Below, in pieces: positions 37,349 to 46,681 of a stretch of 64,000 bases of DNA; within the stretch, counting starts at the first letter, position 1, and every line of letters begins with the position of its first letter. Source of the stretch: Streptomyces sp. WP-1 (GTDB taxonomy: Bacteria > Actinomycetota > Actinomycetes > Streptomycetales > Streptomycetaceae); contig NZ_CP123923.1 of assembly GCF_030450125.1 (NCBI RefSeq), positions 5,270,001 to 5,334,000 on the forward strand. The letters run 5' to 3'. The notes below the pieces were generated by a model that was not told where the DNA came from, ran no database searches, and saw nothing but the letters and a program-made list of their open reading frames with translations. Made by a program: the position numbers and the translations under genes.

Positions 37349-37385
37349 AAGATCCCGTCCCCGTCAGGGGGCGGGATCTTCTGTT
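37349..37385 (+). terminator. Terminator after tRNA-Ala copy 1
   Basis: AAGATCCCG-CCCC pairs with GGGGGCGGGATCTT around a short loop, 8 nt after the tRNA. Confidence 0.8.
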
Positions 37386-37474
37386 TGTGCTACTGAAGCG
37401 TCGCTGACCGTGTCGGTCCCCTCGTGGCAGAATCGGACGGCCGGAAGGGGGCGCGGTCCGACGGGAGCTGATCG

Positions 37475-37708
37475 ATGGGTGCACACAGGCGGAAGTGCGA
37501 CTGGTGCGGCAGCGGTACGCCCATCGTGCGCGACATGGAGCCGGTCAACGCCGACTACCAGTACTGGTGCGAGGAATGCGCGCGGGCGCTGATCATAAAA
37601 GGCGATCCCATCGAGACGTACCGGGAGCTGGAGGGCGAGCCGATCTACGGCCGCCTCCTGGAGGAGCACTGCACCCTCAAGAGGTTCTACTCGTTCGTCA
37701 CCGCCTGA
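37475..37708 (+). CDS. Small zinc-ribbon-like protein between the tRNA-Ala genes
   Basis: A 77 aa protein of unknown function. Two CxxC pairs (CDWC at about residues 8-11 and CEEC at 32-35) suggest a single bound zinc. The rest is mixed acidic and aromatic (PVNADYQYW, YGRLLEEHCTLKRFYSF). It begins at ATG 37475 with GGGAGCTGATCG upstream. It is unlikely to be a shadow, given codon bias and the paired cysteines. Confidence 0.82.
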   Translation: MGAHRRKCDWCGSGTPIVRDMEPVNADYQYWCEECARALIIKGDPIETYRELEGEPIYGRLLEEHCTLKRFYSFVTA

Positions 37709-37833
37709 GTTGATCATCGTAAAAACGGACATTCGCGACCAAGTGGTCGTCATGGAAGTGGATTTGGCGCTCCGGCCCGGTGCCTGTAATGTTTACGACG
37801 TCGCCGGGGGAACCGGGCGGAGAAACAAAACAA

Positions 37834-37906
37834 GGGGCTATAGCTCAGTTGGTAGAGCGCCTGCATGGCATGCAGGAGGTCAGGAGTTCAATTCTCCTTA
37901 GCTCCA
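37834..37906 (+). tRNA. tRNA-Ala (anticodon GGC), copy 2
   Basis: The same 73-nt cloverleaf as copy 1; identity continues a few bases on both sides (CAA before, CAG after), as expected from a recent duplication or gene conversion. Confidence 0.97.
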
Positions 37907-37913
37907 CAGAAGT

Positions 37914-37949
37914 CGAGAGCGGATCATCCGGAAGGATGGTCCGCTCTCG
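37914..37949 (+). terminator. Terminator after tRNA-Ala copy 2
   Basis: CGAGAGCGGATCATCC pairs with GGATGGTCCGCTCTCG (one mismatch or G-U) over a 4-nt loop. Confidence 0.8.
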
Positions 37950-37991
37950 GCCTATGCGTGCCCCGCGTCCCCGTCGGATCGACGCCTGCGG

Positions 37992-37997
37992 TACCCT
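37992..37997 (+). promoter_or_regulatory. -10 box of the leuS leader promoter
   Basis: TACCCT ends 6 nt before the leader-peptide ATG, so the leader transcript is probably leaderless. Confidence 0.55.
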
Positions 37998-38003
37998 AGC
38001 GCC

Positions 38004-38042
38004 ATGCGTGCCGTACGCCTTCTGCTTAGCGGGCCGCGCTGA
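38004..38042 (+). CDS. leuS leader peptide (attenuation)
   Basis: A 12-residue frame, MRAVRLLLSGPR, with three consecutive Leu codons (CTT CTG CTT), two of them CTT, which is rare in this genome. Ribosome stalling at low charged tRNA-Leu would alter folding of the downstream RNA. Leader peptides of this type upstream of leucine genes are known in Actinobacteria. Confidence 0.75.
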   Translation: MRAVRLLLSGPR

Positions 38043-38090
38043 TCAGTACCGACCCCGGTGGTACCCCTGAGGTCGGCATCGGCGCGGCGT

Positions 38091-38115
38091 CCCCTCCTGC
38101 GTGAGGGGATTTTTC
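38091..38115 (+). terminator. Attenuator terminator of leuS
   Basis: CCCCTC (38091-38096) pairs with GAGGGG (38103-38108), followed by ATTTTTC. It sits between the leader peptide and leuS. An upstream stem CCGACC/GGTCGG (38049-38054 with 38071-38076) and a CCCCT at 38064-38068 that can pair with AGGGG instead offer alternative folds. Confidence 0.75.
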
Positions 38116-38155
38116 ATTTCTGCAGGCAGAGACGATCGATGGAGCTTTGAGGATC

Positions 38156-41029
38156 ATGAGCGAGACGAACCCCGCTGCCGCCGCGCCTGCGGCGGAAGCC
38201 GCCCCGCACCGCTACACGGCCGCCATGGCCGCCGAGATCGAGGCACGCTGGCAGGACTTCTGGGACGCCGACGGCACGTACGCCGCGGACAACCCCACGG
38301 GCGACCTGGCGGGCGAGGACGCCGCCAGGCCCAAGAAGTTCATCATGGACATGTTCCCGTACCCCTCCGGCGCCGGCCTGCACGTCGGCCACCCGCTGGG
38401 CTACATCGCCACCGACGTCTACGCCCGGTTCCAGCGCATGACCGGCCACAACGTCCTGCACACCCTGGGCTTCGACGCCTTCGGCCTGCCCGCCGAGCAG
38501 TACGCCGTGCAGACCGGCACGCACCCGCGCGTGTCCACCGAGGCCAACATGGAGAACATGAAGGCCCAGCTGCGCCGGCTGGGCCTGGGCCACGACAAGC
38601 GCCGGTCCTTCGCCACGATCGACCCGGACTACTACAAGTGGACCCAGTGGATCTTCCTGCAGATCTTCAACTCCTGGTACGACGACGAGGCCCGCAAGGC
38701 CCGTCCGATCGCCGAGCTGATCGCCCAGTTCGAGACCGGTGAGCGCGCGATCGAGGGCACCACGCGCGGCTGGAACGAGCTGACCGCCGCCGAGCGCGCC
38801 GACGTCCTGGGCGAGTACCGCCTGGCCTACGCCTCCGACGCGCCGGTCAACTGGTGCCCCGGCCTGGGCACCGTGCTGGCCAACGAGGAGGTCACCGCCG
38901 ACGGCCGCAGCGAGCGCGGCAACTTCCCCGTCTTCAAGTCCAAGCTGCGCCAGTGGAACATGCGCATCACCGCCTACGCGGACCGCCTGCTGGAGGACCT
39001 GGAGGAACTGGACTGGCCCGAGGCCATCAAGCTGCAGCAGCGCAACTGGATCGGCCGCAGCGAGGGCGCCCGCGTCGACTTCCCCGTCGACGGCGAGCAC
39101 ATCACCGTCTTCACCACCCGCCCGGACACCCTGTTCGGCGCCACCTACATGGTGCTGGCGCCGGAGCACCCGCTGGCCGACAAGTTCACCCCCGCCACCT
39201 GGCCCGAGGGCACCCGCGAGGCGTGGACCGGCGGCCACGCCACCCCCGCCGAGGCCGTCGCCGCCTACCGCGCGCAGGCCGCCGCCAAGTCCGACGTGGA
39301 GCGCCAGGCCGAGGCCAAGGACAAGACCGGCGTCTTCACCGGCGTCTTCGCCGTGAACCCGGTCAACGGCGAGCAGGTCCCCGTCTTCATCGCCGACTAC
39401 GTGCTGATGGGCTACGGCACCGGCGCGATCATGGCCGTCCCCGCGCACGACACCCGCGACTTCGCCTTCGCGCGCGCCTTCGAGCTGCCCGTGCGCTGCG
39501 TGGTCGAGCCGACCGACGGCCGCGGCACCGACACCGCCGGCTGGGACGACGCGTTCGCCTCGTACGACGCGAAGATCGTCAACTCGGCCGGCGAGGGCAT
39601 CACCCTGGACGGCCTGGGCGTCACCGAGGCCAAGGCGCGCATCACCGAGTGGCTGGAGCGCAAGGGCATCGGCCGGGGCACCGTCAACTTCCGGCTGCGC
39701 GACTGGCTGTTCAGCCGCCAGCGCTACTGGGGCGAGCCCTTCCCGATCGTCTACGACGAGGACGGCATCGCGCACGCGCTGCCCGAGTCGATGCTGCCGC
39801 TGGAGCTGCCCGAGGTCGAGGACTACAGCCCGCGCACCTTCGACCCGGACGACGCGGACACCCGCCCTGAGACCCCCCTGTCGCGCAACGACGAGTGGGT
39901 CCACGTCACCCTGGACCTGGGCGACGGGCCGAAGAAGTACCGCCGCGAGACCAACACCATGCCCAACTGGGCCGGTTCCTGCTGGTACGAGTTCCGCTAC
40001 CTGGACCCGCACAACGACCGGAAGATGGTCGACCCGGAGATCGAGCGCTACTGGATGGGCCCGCGCGAGGGCCAGCCGCACGGCGGTGTCGACCTGTACG
40101 TGGGCGGCGCCGAGCACGCCGTGCTGCACCTGCTGTACGCCCGCTTCTGGTCCAAGGTGCTGTTCGACCTGGGACACGTCTCCTCCGCGGAGCCGTTCCA
40201 CAAGCTGTTCAACCAGGGCATGATCCAGGCCTACGTCTACCGCGACAGCCGGGGCATCGCCGTGCCGGCCGCCGAGGTGGAGGAGCGCGACGGCGCCTAC
40301 TGGTACGAGGGCGAGAAGGTCAGCCGCCTGCTGGGCAAGATGGGCAAGTCGCTGAAGAACGCGGTGACCCCGGACGAGATCGCCGCCGAGTACGGTGCCG
40401 ACACGCTGCGCCTGTACGAGATGGCCATGGGCCCGCTGGACGTCTCCCGCCCCTGGGACACGCGCGCGGTCGTCGGCCAGTTCCGGCTGCTGCAGCGGCT
40501 GTGGCGCAACATCGTGGACGAGAACACCGGCGAGCCGACCGTGACCGACGCGGCGCCCGACGAGGACACGCTGCGCGCCCTGCACAAGGCGATCGACGGG
40601 GTGCGCCAGGACCTGGAGGGCCTGCGCTTCAACACCGCCATCGCCAAGGTCACCGAGCTGAACAACCACCTGACCAAGGCCAACGCCCCCCTGCCCAGGT
40701 CGGTGGCCGAGCCGCTGGTGCTGATGGTCGCCCCGCTGGCCCCGCACGTCGCCGAGGAGCTGTGGCGCCGCCTGGGCCACACCGACTCGGTCGTCCACCA
40801 GGACTTCCCGGTCGCCGACCCGCGGTACGTGGTCGACGACACCGTGACGTGCGTCGTCCAGATCAAGGGCAAGGTCAAGGCCCGCCTGGAGGTGCCCCCG
40901 GGCATCTCCGAGGAGGAGCTGGAGAAGGTGGCCCTGTCCGACGAGAAGGTCGTCGCGGCCCTGGACGGCGCGGGCATCCGCAAGGTCATCGTGCGCGCGC
41001 CGAAGCTGGTGAACATCGTTCCGGCGTAA
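38156..41029 (+). CDS. leuS: Leucyl-tRNA synthetase
   Basis: Charges tRNA-Leu. The class I HIGH motif is HVGH (in [12 protein letters not shown]). The KMSKS motif is present as KMGKS ([11 protein letters not shown]). The editing CP1 domain covers about residues 260-460, including the conserved [11 protein letters not shown]. It is 957 aa, normal for actinobacteria. The ATG at 38156 follows GGAG/GAGG sequences; a TTG 9 nt upstream is less likely. Expression is probably controlled by the attenuator in front. Confidence 0.97.
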   Translation: MSETNPAAAAPAAEAAPHRYTAAMAAEIEARWQDFWDADGTYAADNPTGDLAGEDAARPKKFIMDMFPYPSGAGLHVGHPLGYIATDVYARFQRMTGHNVLHTLGFDAFGLPAEQYAVQTGTHPRVSTEANMENMKAQLRRLGLGHDKRRSFATIDPDYYKWTQWIFLQIFNSWYDDEARKARPIAELIAQFETGERAIEGTTRGWNELTAAERADVLGEYRLAYASDAPVNWCPGLGTVLANEEVTADGRSERGNFPVFKSKLRQWNMRITAYADRLLEDLEELDWPEAIKLQQRNWIGRSEGARVDFPVDGEHITVFTTRPDTLFGATYMVLAPEHPLADKFTPATWPEGTREAWTGGHATPAEAVAAYRAQAAAKSDVERQAEAKDKTGVFTGVFAVNPVNGEQVPVFIADYVLMGYGTGAIMAVPAHDTRDFAFARAFELPVRCVVEPTDGRGTDTAGWDDAFASYDAKIVNSAGEGITLDGLGVTEAKARITEWLERKGIGRGTVNFRLRDWLFSRQRYWGEPFPIVYDEDGIAHALPESMLPLELPEVEDYSPRTFDPDDADTRPETPLSRNDEWVHVTLDLGDGPKKYRRETNTMPNWAGSCWYEFRYLDPHNDRKMVDPEIERYWMGPREGQPHGGVDLYVGGAEHAVLHLLYARFWSKVLFDLGHVSSAEPFHKLFNQGMIQAYVYRDSRGIAVPAAEVEERDGAYWYEGEKVSRLLGKMGKSLKNAVTPDEIAAEYGADTLRLYEMAMGPLDVSRPWDTRAVVGQFRLLQRLWRNIVDENTGEPTVTDAAPDEDTLRALHKAIDGVRQDLEGLRFNTAIAKVTELNNHLTKANAPLPRSVAEPLVLMVAPLAPHVAEELWRRLGHTDSVVHQDFPVADPRYVVDDTVTCVVQIKGKVKARLEVPPGISEEELEKVALSDEKVVAALDGAGIRKVIVRAPKLVNIVPA

Positions 41030-41056
41030 TCGCGAGGCCTCTCGGGGTACTCCCCT

Positions 41057-41099
41057 ACGGGCAGGTTCGGGGTTTTTCTGGAACCCCGGGCCTGCCCGT
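41057..41099 (+). terminator. Terminator after leuS
   Basis: ACGGGCAGG-CGGGGTT pairs with AACCCCG-CCTGCCCGT around TTTCTGG. Confidence 0.8.
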
Positions 41100-41158
41100 T
41101 GCGTTTACCGTTGAGGAGTGCCGCGACACGCGGCGCACCTGCCCCGAGGAGGAGCGCC

Positions 41159-41815
41159 GTGGAAGCAGTGATCATCGTCATCTCCCTGTTCTTCCTGGCC
41201 TTCGTCGCCCTGGGCGCGTATGCCACGATCAAGGTGGTGGGCGCCGCCAAGCGCGGCGTGGACCGCACCATCGGCCAGGCCCGGCGCACCGTCGAGGACC
41301 ACACGCTGCGCGCCAAGTCCTTCGCCCAGGTGGGTCCGGCCGCCGAGCTGGCGCAGCTGCGGCTCACCCTGCGCACCTCCATGCGCGCCACCCAGGACGC
41401 GCTGCACGCGGGCGCGGCCGAGGACGAGTCGCTGAAGGAGTCCCTGGGCCTCTTCGAGCGCCTCAGCGCGCACGGACACGAGCTGGACGCCGACCTCAAG
41501 CGCCTGGAGTCCGAGCCCGACCGCGCCACGCTCGCCGCCCGGCTGCCCGGCCTGCGCACCCGCACCGAGCGGATCACCCAGTCCGCCGACGCGCTGCGCT
41601 GGGCCGTCCGCGACCGCGCCCGCCGCTTCGCCGACGACGATCTCGGCACCCTCAGCGCCCAGATCGACATCGAGGCCGACGCCCTGCGCCACTGGACCCG
41701 GCCCGGCAGCACCGAGGAGCCGGCCCCGGAGCCCGCGCCGCACTCCCTCACCCCGCCCACGCCGCGCCCGTCCTACCCCTGGCAGAAGAGCCCCCGCCCG
41801 GAGAGCACCACCTGA
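41159..41815 (+). CDS. Membrane-anchored coiled-coil protein
   Basis: A 218 aa protein of unknown function. The N-terminal membrane helix (AVIIVISLFFLAFVALGAYATI) is followed by a long alpha-helical, heptad-like region (about residues 30-185, rich in Ala, Arg, Glu and Leu). A Pro-rich tail ends it. The GTG at 41159 is preceded by GAGGAGGAG. The topology resembles secreted or cytoplasmic coiled-coil scaffolds, but no family can be named. It is probably its own unit between the leuS terminator and the degV promoter. Confidence 0.78.
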   Translation: MEAVIIVISLFFLAFVALGAYATIKVVGAAKRGVDRTIGQARRTVEDHTLRAKSFAQVGPAAELAQLRLTLRTSMRATQDALHAGAAEDESLKESLGLFERLSAHGHELDADLKRLESEPDRATLAARLPGLRTRTERITQSADALRWAVRDRARRFADDDLGTLSAQIDIEADALRHWTRPGSTEEPAPEPAPHSLTPPTPRPSYPWQKSPRPESTT

Positions 41816-41917
41816 CCGGCACCGGACCGCCCGGGGGACCGGGGCCGATCCGGGCGTGGGAAGGCCGCCCGCGGGCACACGTCAGGGGCCGGGCTGCCGC
41901 ACGTGCGCCCCGGCGGG

Positions 41918-41923
41918 TAACCT
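41918..41923 (+). promoter_or_regulatory. -10 box of a leaderless promoter
   Basis: TAACCT ends 7 nt before the DegV gene ATG. Confidence 0.5.
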
Positions 41924-41930
41924 CCAGCTC

Positions 41931-42776
41931 ATGTCCCGCCATGTCGCCATCGTCACCGATTCCACGGCCTACTTGCCGCACCGGACGATGGAGCGGCACG
42001 GCATCACCGCGGTCCCGCTGACCGTGGTCCTCGGCGACCAGGCACTCGAAGAGGGCACCGAGATCTCCACCCGCGCCCTCGCCCAGGCCCTCACCAAGCG
42101 GCGCTCCGTCACCACGTCGCGCCCCAGCCCCGAGGTGTTCGCCGAGACCTACCGCCGGGTCGCCGAGTCCGGCGCGCGCGGCATCGTCTCCCTGCACCTG
42201 TCCGGCGAGCTGTCCGGCACCTACGACGCGGCCGTCCTCGCGGCCCGTCAGGCGCCGGTGCCCGTGCGAGTGGTGGACACCGGGATGGTCGCGATGGCCC
42301 TCGGCTTCTGCGCCCTCGCCGCGGCCGAGACGGCGGAGGCGGGCGGCACCGTGGACGAGGCCGTCACCGCCGCCGAGAAACGGGCCGCCGGCACCTGCGC
42401 CTACTTCTACGTGGACACCCTCGACTATCTGCGCCGAGGCGGCCGTATCGGCGCCGCGCAGGCCCTGCTCGGCTCGGCGCTCGCGGTCAAACCCCTGCTC
42501 AGCCTCGACGGCGGCCGTATCGAGCTGCTGGAGAAGGTCCGTACGGCCTCGAAGGCGATCGCCCGCCTGGAGGAACTCGCCGCCGAGCGGGCCGGGGGCG
42601 CGGAGGTCGACATCGCCGTCCACCACCTCGCCGCCCCCGAACGCGCCGCCGCACTCGCCGACCGGCTCCGGGAACGGGTGCCGGGGCTGGGGGAGTTGCA
42701 CGTCAGCGAGGTGGGAGCGGTGATCGGGGCGCACACCGGGCCGGGGTTGCTGGGGGCGGTGGTCTCGCCGCGGTGA
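41931..42776 (+). CDS. DegV family fatty-acid-binding protein
   Basis: A 281 aa protein of the DegV/FakB fold, which in Firmicutes presents fatty acids to a fatty-acid kinase. The IVTDSTAYLP N-terminus, TSRPSPEVF, the SLHLSGELSGTY loop and LRRGGRIGAA are hallmark motifs. The partner kinase is not in the window. It precedes comEA by 126 nt. Confidence 0.92.
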   Translation: MSRHVAIVTDSTAYLPHRTMERHGITAVPLTVVLGDQALEEGTEISTRALAQALTKRRSVTTSRPSPEVFAETYRRVAESGARGIVSLHLSGELSGTYDAAVLAARQAPVPVRVVDTGMVAMALGFCALAAAETAEAGGTVDEAVTAAEKRAAGTCAYFYVDTLDYLRRGGRIGAAQALLGSALAVKPLLSLDGGRIELLEKVRTASKAIARLEELAAERAGGAEVDIAVHHLAAPERAAALADRLRERVPGLGELHVSEVGAVIGAHTGPGLLGAVVSPR

Positions 42777-42843
42777 GACCGGGAGCGGGGTGAGGCGGGG
42801 GTGGACGAGGTGAGGGTGGGGGTCACCCACACGAGTGGCGAAG

Positions 42844-42852
42844 TTATCCACA
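42844..42852 (+). promoter_or_regulatory. Perfect DnaA-box sequence upstream of comEA
   Basis: TTATCCACA matches the strong DnaA-binding consensus, 50 nt before comEA. A single box could occur by chance or indicate DnaA-linked control. Confidence 0.4.
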
Positions 42853-42902
42853 ACTCATCCGGTTTCCCCGGGAATTGACCAAGATCATCGCGAAGTGACG
42901 GG

Positions 42903-43856
42903 ATGCCCGATCCTCGTCGCATGGCACTCCGATCACGTCCTCGCACCGTCACCCCGACCAGCGGCCCCGGCCGCGGTCCCGCCTCCGACGTCCGCATGCG
43001 GCATCGCGCCTCCGAGCACCGCCGCATCCGGCACCGCGCGCACGCACCCGCGGAGGATCTGCGGCGCCGGGCGGAACTCCTCTTCGGCGAACAGGCCGTG
43101 CAGCGCCGGGAATCGGGGAAGGCACCGCCCCCTGCGAGCACTCCCGAACCGCTGGACCGGCCGCCGCAGCACATGGACCCGCCGCCCCCGGACCGGTGGG
43201 AGCGGGCCGGGACGGCGCTGCGGGAGCGGCTGCCGGTGTGGCTGCAATCACGGTGCGGGGTGGAGCGGCGCGGGACCGTGGCGCTCGCCGTGCTGCTGGT
43301 GGTGGCCGCGCTGTTCGCCGTGCAGCACTTCTGGGTGGGCCGGCCCGAGCAGGTGAGCGCGCCCCAAGTGGTGCGCGCGCGGCCGACGTACGCGAAGGCA
43401 CCTGGCGCGAGTGGGGGCGGCGCCGCGGCGTCGGGCGGGCAGATCGTCGTGGACGTCGGCGGCAAGGTCCGCGCCCCGGGGATCCGCCGCCTCCCCGCGG
43501 GCTCCCGGGTGGCCGACGCGCTGCGGGCGGCGGGCGGGGTCCGGCCGGGCGTGGACACCGACGGCCTCAACCGGGCCCGCTTCCTGGTCGACGGCGAACA
43601 GGTGGTCGTCGGCGAGCCGGCCGCCGTCGCCCCCGCCGGCACCGCGGCCCCGTCCGGCCCGGCCGCGCAGGTCTCCCTGAACACCGCCACCGAGGACCAG
43701 CTCGACACACTGCCGGGAGTCGGCCCGGTACTGGCCCACCACATCGTCGACTACCGCACCCGGCACGGCGGTTTCCGCTCGGTGGACGAACTCCGCCAGG
43801 TCAACGGCATCGGCGACCGCCGCTTCACCGACCTCCGCGACCTGGTACGACCATGA
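42903..43856 (+). CDS. comEA: ComEA-type DNA-binding protein (SLBB plus helix-hairpin-helix)
   Basis: A membrane-anchored protein with an external DNA-binding domain, homologous to the DNA receptor of natural transformation. The 100-residue basic N-terminus is followed by one membrane helix (VALAVLLVVAALFAVQHFWV). An SLBB domain follows (IVVDVGGKVRAPGIRRLPAGSRVADALRAAGG) and then two HhH motifs (VSLNTATEDQLDTLPGVGPVLAHHIVDYR). At 317 aa it is usual for Streptomyces. An alternative start is the ATG at 42921. The stop overlaps comEC (ATGA). Streptomyces are not known for natural competence, so DNA scavenging or repair is a possible role. Confidence 0.92.
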   Translation: MPDPRRMALRSRPRTVTPTSGPGRGPASDVRMRHRASEHRRIRHRAHAPAEDLRRRAELLFGEQAVQRRESGKAPPPASTPEPLDRPPQHMDPPPPDRWERAGTALRERLPVWLQSRCGVERRGTVALAVLLVVAALFAVQHFWVGRPEQVSAPQVVRARPTYAKAPGASGGGAAASGGQIVVDVGGKVRAPGIRRLPAGSRVADALRAAGGVRPGVDTDGLNRARFLVDGEQVVVGEPAAVAPAGTAAPSGPAAQVSLNTATEDQLDTLPGVGPVLAHHIVDYRTRHGGFRSVDELRQVNGIGDRRFTDLRDLVRP

Positions 43857-46678
43857 GCGCCACCCCTCTTGGTACGACGGTGAGTGCTCCCCTTCCTCAC
43901 GGCACCGCGCCCGACCCCGAGCCGGGTCCCCTGGACCTGCGCCTGGTGCCCCCCGCGCTCGCCGCCTGGGCCACGGCGTCCCTCACCCTGGACGCTCCGA
44001 CGGGCCTGACCGTGTGGATCGCGGCCGTCGCCCTGCTCGGCGGGATCGTCCTGCTGGGCGCGAGCCGGGCGGGCCCGCACCCCCCGGGCGGACGGCCGGC
44101 CTGGGCGCGGGCCTCCCTCGCCGCGGTGCTCCTCTGCGTCGCCGCGTCGGCCACATCCGCCGGGTTGCAGGGCACGGACGTACGACGCGGACCGGTCCCC
44201 GAACTGGCCCGCCGCTCCGCCACCGTGACCGCCGACGTCGAGCTGACCGGCGACCCCTGGCTGAGCAGACCCCGGGTGCGCGGGGACCACACGGCCCCGG
44301 CGGCGGTGCTGGTCCGGGCGGAGGTGCGGCGGGTCGAGGAGAGCGACGGGAGGAGCACACGGACCCGGGCGCCGGTTCTGGTGGTGGTCGACGCGGGGGT
44401 GGCGGGGCCGGAGGGGAGCGCTGGACGGCCGTCGGAGGAGGGGACTACGGAGGGTGCCGAGGTACCGGGCCGGGCGCGTGGGGCGGCCGAGGACGAGGCG
44501 ATGGCGGTGGCGTCGGCCGAAGGTTCCGGGGCGCCCGTGGGCGGAGTGGCGGCGGTCGAAGGCCTCGGGGTGCCGTCGGAGAAGTCGGGGAAGGCCGCGG
44601 CGTCGGCCGGGGGCTCCCGGGCGCGTGCCGGGCAGGCGGGCTGGCTTCGGTTGCTGCCGTCCACGCGGTTGCGGGTGGGCGGGCGGCTGGCGCCCGCTCT
44701 CGCCGGGGGTGACCGGACGGCGGCCGTGCTCAGGGTGCGCGGGCTGCCCGGGGCGCGGGTCCTGGCGGGGCCGAGCGGGGCGCAGCGGTGGGCGGGGCGG
44801 CTGCGGGACGGGCTGCGGGCGGCGACCGACGGACTGCCCGGGGACGCGCGGGCGCTGCTGCCCGGCCTGGTCGTCGGGGACACCGCGCGGATCACGCCGG
44901 AGCTGGACGACGCCTTCAAGGCGACCGACCTGACCCACACCCTCGCGGTCTCCGGCAGCAACCTCACCGTGCTGCTCGCCCTGCTCATCGGCCCGCCCGG
45001 CCTGGCCCGGCTGACCGAACGCCGGGGCCTGGCCCCGCGCCTGGGGCTCTCCCTCAGGGCGACCGCCCTGTTCGCGGGGGCGCTCACGCTGGGATTCGTG
45101 CTCGTGTGCCGGCCCGACCCCAGCGTGCTGCGGGCCGCCGCCTGCGGAGCGATCGCGCTGCTCGCCCTGGCCGCGGGCCGCCGCAGATCCCTCGTCCCCG
45201 CCCTGGCCACGGCCGTACTGCTGCTGGTGCTCTACGACCCATGGCTCGCCCGCAGCTACGGCTTCCTGCTCTCCGTGCTGGCCACCGGCGCCCTGCTGGT
45301 ACTGGCCCCGGGCTGGAGCGAGGGGCTGCGGCGGCGCGGGGTGCCGCCGAGGCTCGCCGAGGCGCTCGGCGCGGCCGCCGCGGCGCAGGCGGTGTGCGCG
45401 CCGGTCGTGGCGGTGCTGTCGGCCCGGGTGAGCCTGGTGGCGGTGCCGTGCAATCTGCTGGCCGAGGCGGCGGTGGCGCCCGCGACCGTGCTGGGGTTCG
45501 CCGCGCTGGCGACCGCTCCGGTGGCGATGCCCCTCGCCGAGCTGCTGGCCTGGGGCGCGAGCTGGCCGACCCGGTGGATCGCCGGCGTCGCCAGGGCCGG
45601 GGCCGCGCTGCCCGGCGCCGGGGTGGACTGGCCGGGCAGCTGGCCGGGGGCGCTGCTGCTCGCGGCGGTCACGGTGGCCGTCGTCCTGGCCGGGCGGCGG
45701 CTGGTGCGGCACCCGTGGTGGTGCGGACTGTGCGGGGCGCTGCTCCTGCTGGCGCTGGTGCGGCCCGCGCCGCTGACCCGGGTGGTGACGGGTTGGCCGC
45801 CGCCGGGATGGCGGTATGCGATGTGCGATGTCGGACAGGGCGACGCGACCGTGCTGGCGGCGGGCGCCGGGGCCGGGGTGGTCGTGGACGCCGGGCCCGA
45901 CCCGGCGGCGGTGGACCGCTGTCTCCGGCAGCTGGGCATCACTCGCGTCCCCCTCCTCGTGCTGACCCACTTCCACGCCGACCATGTGGCGGGGCTGACC
46001 GGGGTGCTGCGGGGGCGGGAGGTGGCCGCGATCGAGACGACGGGGTTCGAGGAGCCCAGGCAGGAGGCGGAGTTCGTGGAACGGGAGGCAGCCGGGCGCC
46101 ACATCCCGGTCACCCGGGCCGTCGCGGGCGAGGAGCGGCGCACCGGCCCGCTGTCCTGGCGGGTGCTGTGGCCACCGGCGGACACGGGCCCGCCGATGGG
46201 GAGCGGCCCACTCACCGGACCCGGCCCACTCGCCGGACCCGGCCCACTCGCCGGACCCGGGCCGGCCGCCGTCCCCGGGCCGGTCGCCGCCCCCGAGTTC
46301 GACGGGCCGAACGATGCCAGTGTGGCGCTGCTGGTCCGCACGGGTGGGCTGCGGTTGCTGCTGCTCGGGGACCTCGAACCCCCGGACCAGCAGGCGCTGT
46401 TGAGGTCTCCGGAGGCGGCGGGGATGACCGGGGTGGATGTGCTGAAGGTGGCCCACCATGGATCGGCCTACCAGGACCCGGAGTTGATACGGCTCGTGGC
46501 TCCCCGGGTGGCGCTCATCTCCTGCGGCACCGGGAACCCCTATGGGCACCCGGCCCCGTCGACGGTGGCCGCGCTGCGGGCCGGTGGCGCGCTGGTGCTG
46601 CGGACCGACCGGGACGGGGCGCTCGCGGTCGGGGCCGGGGCGGAGAGGGGGGTGAAGGTGACGCGGGACGGCTCCTGA
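43853..46678 (+). CDS. comEC: ComEC/Rec2-family DNA-uptake channel with metallo-beta-lactamase domain
   Basis: The membrane channel for single-stranded DNA uptake in transformable bacteria. The hydrophobic N-terminal OB-like region and the Competence domain (about residues 330-600, beginning DLTHTLAVSGSNLTVLLALL) are followed by a C-terminal metallo-beta-lactamase-like domain with THFHADH and HHGSAYQDPEL motifs. At 941 aa it is long because of a low-complexity Ala/Gly/Glu insertion (about nt 44390-44640) and a Gly-Pro repeat near the C-terminus (46204-46257). It is coupled to comEA by a 4-nt overlap. Confidence 0.92.
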   Translation: MSATPLGTTVSAPLPHGTAPDPEPGPLDLRLVPPALAAWATASLTLDAPTGLTVWIAAVALLGGIVLLGASRAGPHPPGGRPAWARASLAAVLLCVAASATSAGLQGTDVRRGPVPELARRSATVTADVELTGDPWLSRPRVRGDHTAPAAVLVRAEVRRVEESDGRSTRTRAPVLVVVDAGVAGPEGSAGRPSEEGTTEGAEVPGRARGAAEDEAMAVASAEGSGAPVGGVAAVEGLGVPSEKSGKAAASAGGSRARAGQAGWLRLLPSTRLRVGGRLAPALAGGDRTAAVLRVRGLPGARVLAGPSGAQRWAGRLRDGLRAATDGLPGDARALLPGLVVGDTARITPELDDAFKATDLTHTLAVSGSNLTVLLALLIGPPGLARLTERRGLAPRLGLSLRATALFAGALTLGFVLVCRPDPSVLRAAACGAIALLALAAGRRRSLVPALATAVLLLVLYDPWLARSYGFLLSVLATGALLVLAPGWSEGLRRRGVPPRLAEALGAAAAAQAVCAPVVAVLSARVSLVAVPCNLLAEAAVAPATVLGFAALATAPVAMPLAELLAWGASWPTRWIAGVARAGAALPGAGVDWPGSWPGALLLAAVTVAVVLAGRRLVRHPWWCGLCGALLLLALVRPAPLTRVVTGWPPPGWRYAMCDVGQGDATVLAAGAGAGVVVDAGPDPAAVDRCLRQLGITRVPLLVLTHFHADHVAGLTGVLRGREVAAIETTGFEEPRQEAEFVEREAAGRHIPVTRAVAGEERRTGPLSWRVLWPPADTGPPMGSGPLTGPGPLAGPGPLAGPGPAAVPGPVAAPEFDGPNDASVALLVRTGGLRLLLLGDLEPPDQQALLRSPEAAGMTGVDVLKVAHHGSAYQDPELIRLVAPRVALISCGTGNPYGHPAPSTVAALRAGGALVLRTDRDGALAVGAGAERGVKVTRDGS
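46204..46257 (+). repeat. 18-bp in-frame tandem repeat in comEC
   Basis: Three copies of CGGCCCACTCRCCGGACC encode repeated GPL(T/A)GP hexapeptides in a loop of the MBL domain. Confidence 0.8.
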
Positions 46679-46681
46679 GCG

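Noticed and set aside
37981..38155. A T-box riboswitch before leuS
   Set aside because: No T-box consensus (TGGNACCGCG-like bulge) is found; the leader peptide with three Leu codons explains the terminator better.
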